A DNA stretch of 64,000 nt from an uncultured Bacilli bacterium. GTDB taxonomy: Bacteria; Bacillota_I; Bacilli_A; RF39; UBA660. Below, one piece after another: positions 61,505-64,000 of the stretch. The notes under the pieces were generated by a model that was not told where the DNA came from, made no database searches, and worked only from the letters and a program-made list of their open reading frames with translations. The stretch's first letter is position 1. Each line of letters begins with the position of its first letter. The DNA is taken from the NCBI GenBank assembly GCA_934102215.1, contig CAKOSH010000005.1, positions 47,512 to 111,511 of the forward strand, in the 5' to 3' direction. The translations under genes and the position numbers were made by a program.

Positions 61505-62331
61505 AATTCTTTATTCACCTCTTTTTCATTTTTTGTTTTATGAAGTTCTTGTTCTTTTTTTAAAATATTATTAAATATTTCAACCTCATTTTCTAATAAA
61601 TCACATGAATCTAGTTTACATTTTGAAATATTAATATCATTTTTAATTAAATATTCAAGATTTTCTTTAAATATTTTTTCTTCATCTTTAATTATTTTAT
61701 TTTCAAAAAAATTATAATATTTTTTGATTTTTTTATAATAATTTGTATTTTCATTAAACACTAAGTTGTTACATTTAAAATTCTTATATTCATCAAGTGG
61801 TTTAGTAGAAGATACAAACCTATCTCCAGCCCATGAGCCAACATATTTTTTATTTTGATAATAATAATCTCCTCCACCTTGCTCATTGCCACATCCAATT
61901 AAAAGAGCAAATGAGTTAACTTTACAAGAACTTATTGTATTATCATTTTTATCAAACCAAAAGTTCTGTATAGGTTGTTTAAATAAATCTACATATTCTT
62001 TTTTATCTAAATTATACACATATCTTATATTATCATTATTAGAACTTTCTACATTATTAAATTCTTCAGAATAACTATATATTGTATGATTTATTCCAAA
62101 TTCTTTACTAATTTTATCAATTATATTAGCTGTAGTACTTTTATCTGTTGATTCTGCATAATCACCAACATGGATAACTCTATCTCCTTTCCACTCATTA
62201 CTTAATAATCTTAATGTATCATTACAATAATTATTAGCAACATATGAGTGTTCCATTAGTTTATATCCATGTCTATTCCTATCAGATATTTCTTTTTTAT
62301 CTACATTAACAAATCTATAATATTGCCCCAT
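61501..62331 (-). CDS. Hypothetical protein of the element
   Basis: 276 residues. The N-terminal half (MGQYYRFVNVDKKE, GYKLMEHSYVANNY, WKGDRVIHVGDYAES) looks like a compact domain that I associate with mobile-element proteins in Firmicutes but cannot name. The C-terminal half is Lys/Asn/Glu-rich and helical. No membrane segment. Confidence 0.65.
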   Translation of the reverse strand: MGQYYRFVNVDKKEISDRNRHGYKLMEHSYVANNYCNDTLRLLSNEWKGDRVIHVGDYAESTDKSTTANIIDKISKEFGINHTIYSYSEEFNNVESSNNDNIRYVYNLDKKEYVDLFKQPIQNFWFDKNDNTISSCKVNSFALLIGCGNEQGGGDYYYQNKKYVGSWAGDRFVSSTKPLDEYKNFKCNNLVFNENTNYYKKIKKYYNFFENKIIKDEEKIFKENLEYLIKNDINISKCKLDSCDLLENEVEIFNNILKKEQELHKTKNEKEVNKEL

Positions 62332-62332
62332 A

Positions 62333-62800
62333 TTAAACCTCCATATCTAACTCATTTTTATTTTCTACATCATATTCTAAAATCTTGATAGAAAAATTAT
62401 TTGAGTTATATTCTCCATTTAAAAATAATTCAAATGAATCATCTGATTCTTCAAAGCACCATTCTTCAGACGGTAACTTATTAATATTTTTTATATCTAC
62501 AGGGTTAATATTATCAAAATCAGAATCACATTTTGCATCTCTTACAGCATCCTTAAATAATTTTATAGCATATTCCTTATTCGTTGTAACTCCATATAAA
62601 TTGTAATCTATTTCATCGTTATATACTGCATTATTAGTTATAACATATATCTTATTATTTTTATTTCTTTTAATATCATCAATACATATATCAACTTTAT
62701 CAATTAAATCTTTCATGTTATCATTAAAATAATCATAATTACTATAAATTTTATTAAAACTTTCAATTAACTTATTCCATTTTTCTTTATCTATAAACAT
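62333..62800 (-). CDS. Hypothetical protein of the element
   Basis: 155 residues, acidic, with YVITNNAVYNDEIDYNLYGV and EWCFEESDDSFELFLNGEY. It ends one base before the next gene and starts three bases after the methyltransferase, so it is part of the same transcript. No family is recognised. Confidence 0.6.
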   Translation of the reverse strand: MFIDKEKWNKLIESFNKIYSNYDYFNDNMKDLIDKVDICIDDIKRNKNNKIYVITNNAVYNDEIDYNLYGVTTNKEYAIKLFKDAVRDAKCDSDFDNINPVDIKNINKLPSEEWCFEESDDSFELFLNGEYNSNNFSIKILEYDVENKNELDMEV

Positions 62801-62803
62801 ATA

Positions 62804-63502
62804 TCATTCCTCCTTTACTTCTTTAATTCTTTTTAAACATGTATTATAAAAATCTTTATTTATTTCAAAACCTATATAATTTCTTTTTTCTTTTATACAA
62901 GAAACTGCTGTTGTACCACTTCCCATAAAACAATCTAAAACAATATCATTTTCACGAGAACTATTTCTTATTAATTTTCTGATAAGTAATTCAGGTTTTA
63001 TAGTAGGATGTTTCCATTTCTTTTTATCTTTAATATTTATTGGATATAAAAAAACTGTCTTTGCATCTTCATAACTTTTTGGTGAACAATATCCACCTTT
63101 ACGAAAATATAGACAATACTCTTTATCACTTAAATATTTGTTATTAAAAAGAGGTAAAGCATTTGTTTTATTCCAAATTATAATATCCATTTTACATTTT
63201 CTTTCTAAAACAAAAAATCTTATATAAAAAGGTATTTGTTCTCCATTGCAAAAGATATATAAATTTACTTTCTTTAATACCCTTAATATTTCTTCTAATA
63301 TTTTATAATCATAACCACCAGTTAAATTATTAATATATAATTCATCATTATAACTATTTATATATTTTGATAATTCTGATTTATATGCTGTATTATGATT
63401 ATTAATTAAATATGGTGGATCTATAATAACTAAGTCAACATAATTATCTGGAATTCTTTTTATTCCAGTTTGACAATCTTCATTATAGATTGTATTTAAC
63501 AT
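62804..63502 (-). CDS. DNA adenine/cytosine-N4 methyltransferase (beta class)
   Basis: 232 residues. Catalytic DPPY in DLVIIDPPYLINN (about 29-32) lies before the AdoMet motif DCFMGSGTTAVSCI (about 198), which is the beta-class order of N6-adenine and N4-cytosine methylases. HPTIKPELL is the usual link. No restriction enzyme is next to it, so it may protect the element against host restriction or be an orphan regulator. Confidence 0.9.
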   Translation of the reverse strand: MLNTIYNEDCQTGIKRIPDNYVDLVIIDPPYLINNHNTAYKSELSKYINSYNDELYINNLTGGYDYKILEEILRVLKKVNLYIFCNGEQIPFYIRFFVLERKCKMDIIIWNKTNALPLFNNKYLSDKEYCLYFRKGGYCSPKSYEDAKTVFLYPINIKDKKKWKHPTIKPELLIRKLIRNSSRENDIVLDCFMGSGTTAVSCIKEKRNYIGFEINKDFYNTCLKRIKEVKEE

Positions 63503-63743
63503 TTCTTAACCTCTTTTTTCTATAAAATGATACAAATCTATACTTAAGTAATTCATTATAATCAAGATTTAAGATATTACTTAACCTAAATAAAAATACA
63601 CATTTAGGATTATTAATTCTCCCATTTTCTAGTAACCATAATTCTATTTCAGATATATCTGATATTCTTGATAAATCATTTAAAGTAAGATTTAATTTTT
63701 TTCTTGCTATTTTTATTATTTCACCTAATTTTTTTATATTTAA
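63483..63743 (-). CDS. XRE-family HTH regulator without a clear start codon
   Basis: About 86 codons: LGEIIKIARKKLNLTLNDLS and SEIELWLLENGRINNP are typical of an XRE helix-turn-helix. It ends by overlapping the methyltransferase start. No ATG, GTG or TTG is found ahead of the domain before a TAG in this frame. It overlaps the upstream 47-codon gene in another frame, so it may use a rare start (ATA near 63737) or be made by frameshifting from that gene. Confidence 0.5.
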   Translation of the reverse strand, partial: LNIKKLGEIIKIARKKLNLTLNDLSRISDISEIELWLLENGRINNPKCVFLFRLSNILNLDYNELLKYRFVSFYRKKRLRNVKYNL

Positions 63744-63864
63744 TTCGCCTCTCTTCCTCTCTAGTACATTTACTAGCTATTTTTATTGCACAAAATAAAA
63801 AAAGTGATAGTCCACAAACTAACACTATAAATATTATAAAAATTAACCATTTCCAAACTGGCAT
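63721..63864 (-). CDS. 47-residue membrane peptide of the element
   Basis: MPVWKWLIFIIFIVLVCGLS, then more hydrophobic residues to about 31 and a basic/acidic tail (CTREEERRIKYKKIR). GAGGTGAT precedes the ATG. It ends 23 bases inside the region of the XRE frame. Confidence 0.55.
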   Translation of the reverse strand: MPVWKWLIFIIFIVLVCGLSLFLFCAIKIASKCTREEERRIKYKKIR

Positions 63865-63883
63865 TTTATATCACCTCTTTCTT

Positions 63884-63917
63884 CAAAATAAAAAGACTAG
63901 TTATATTTCAAACTAAT
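63884..63917 (-). terminator. Terminator of the gene entering from the right
   Basis: Stem GATTAGTT/AACTAGTC (with one mismatch-type pair) followed by TTTTT on the minus strand. Confidence 0.55.
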
Positions 63918-63951
63918 CTCACCAATAAATTGTAATTTAGCGAATAGTAAC

Positions 63952-64000
63952 TTAATTTTCTTTTTTATTAAACATATGGCGTACTTTATCTATTCGATTA
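63952..64000 (-). CDS. C-terminal end of an unidentified gene (partial at window edge)
   Basis: The last 15 codons of a frame (ending RIDKVRHMFNKKEN) before TAA and the terminator at 63884-63917. It is too short to identify. Confidence 0.3.
   Translation of the reverse strand, partial: NRIDKVRHMFNKKEN

Larger units (their letters stand above)
58030..64000. mobile_element. Left flank of a conjugative-type element inserted in sigK (runs past window end)
   Basis: From the point where SigK similarity stops, the genes change to an HTH protein, a VirD4/TraG coupling protein, unknown small genes, an adenine/cytosine DNA methyltransferase and XRE-type regulators, with tight ATGA overlaps. This is typical of an integrative and conjugative element. 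The recombinase, relaxase, VirB4 and right end are not in the window. The left limit is placed in or just after the AATGCAATT stretch of sigK. Confidence 0.7.

Noticed and set aside
1..64000. CRISPR repeat array
   Set aside because: No regularly spaced identical repeats with unique spacers were seen; the adhesin repeats are coding.

Overview
The window is very AT-rich, with tightly packed genes and the standard bacterial code: TGA is used as a stop, and tryptophan is TGG in every gene read. The gene set points to an uncultured-type, low-GC Firmicute of the Bacilli/Erysipelotrichia kind that lives anaerobically. Evidence includes a DnaB/DnaI helicase loader pair, a threonine T-box, a class III (oxygen-independent) ribonucleotide reductase, L-lactate dehydrogenase, MurC, alanine racemase and a peptidoglycan deacetylase (so it has a wall), and sporulation genes (spoIIM, spoIIP, a sigK piece). 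Lineage below class level is inference.

Layout. 1-239 is the first 79 codons of a Cas9 running off the left edge. 400-4270 is ldh, alr, mnmA and spoIIM on the minus strand. 4300-8340 holds three tRNAs, a wall deacetylase, and a suspicious stretch (6731-8232) of gene debris plus a short RlmN/Cfr-like radical SAM enzyme between a tRNA-Leu and a tRNA remnant. 8300-20000 has envelope proteins, murC, an S41 peptidase, a gene cut by an amber codon, the T-box-thrS unit and a BspA-like surface protein. 20088-27100 has dnaB-dnaI, five small genes of which four share one helical domain, and an 864-residue sigma factor. 27146-27801 is a type III ToxIN toxin-antitoxin locus with a frameshifted toxin. 27900-32900 has two paralogous unknowns, uvrC, yigZ-like, spoIIP and rpsT. 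32966-37748 is four tandem J-domain-like paralogs. 37800-49100 has a transglutaminase-like protein, the operon yqeG-yqeH-mutL-miaA-lipoprotein, a 1302-residue metallophosphoesterase fusion and obg. 49190-53009 has two lipoprotein paralogs and a second, larger BspA-like protein. 53010-53610 is a candidate type I toxin locus. 54465-57469 is the anaerobic ribonucleotide reductase, whose glycyl-radical tail is a separate small gene.

The right edge is the most striking: sigK starts at 57694 and is cut off after its region 2, at the conserved ENxI position where, from memory, the B. subtilis skin element also interrupts sigK. What follows to the window end is the flank of a conjugative-type element (HTH protein, VirD4/TraG coupling protein, DNA methyltransferase, small unknowns).

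Other points of note: a G8/G7 tract in the promoter spacers of the two BspA-like genes, which looks like a phase-variation switch; extra region-4-like modules on the giant sigma factor; and the uncharacterised paralog clusters. All calls come from reading the sequence; no database search was possible.
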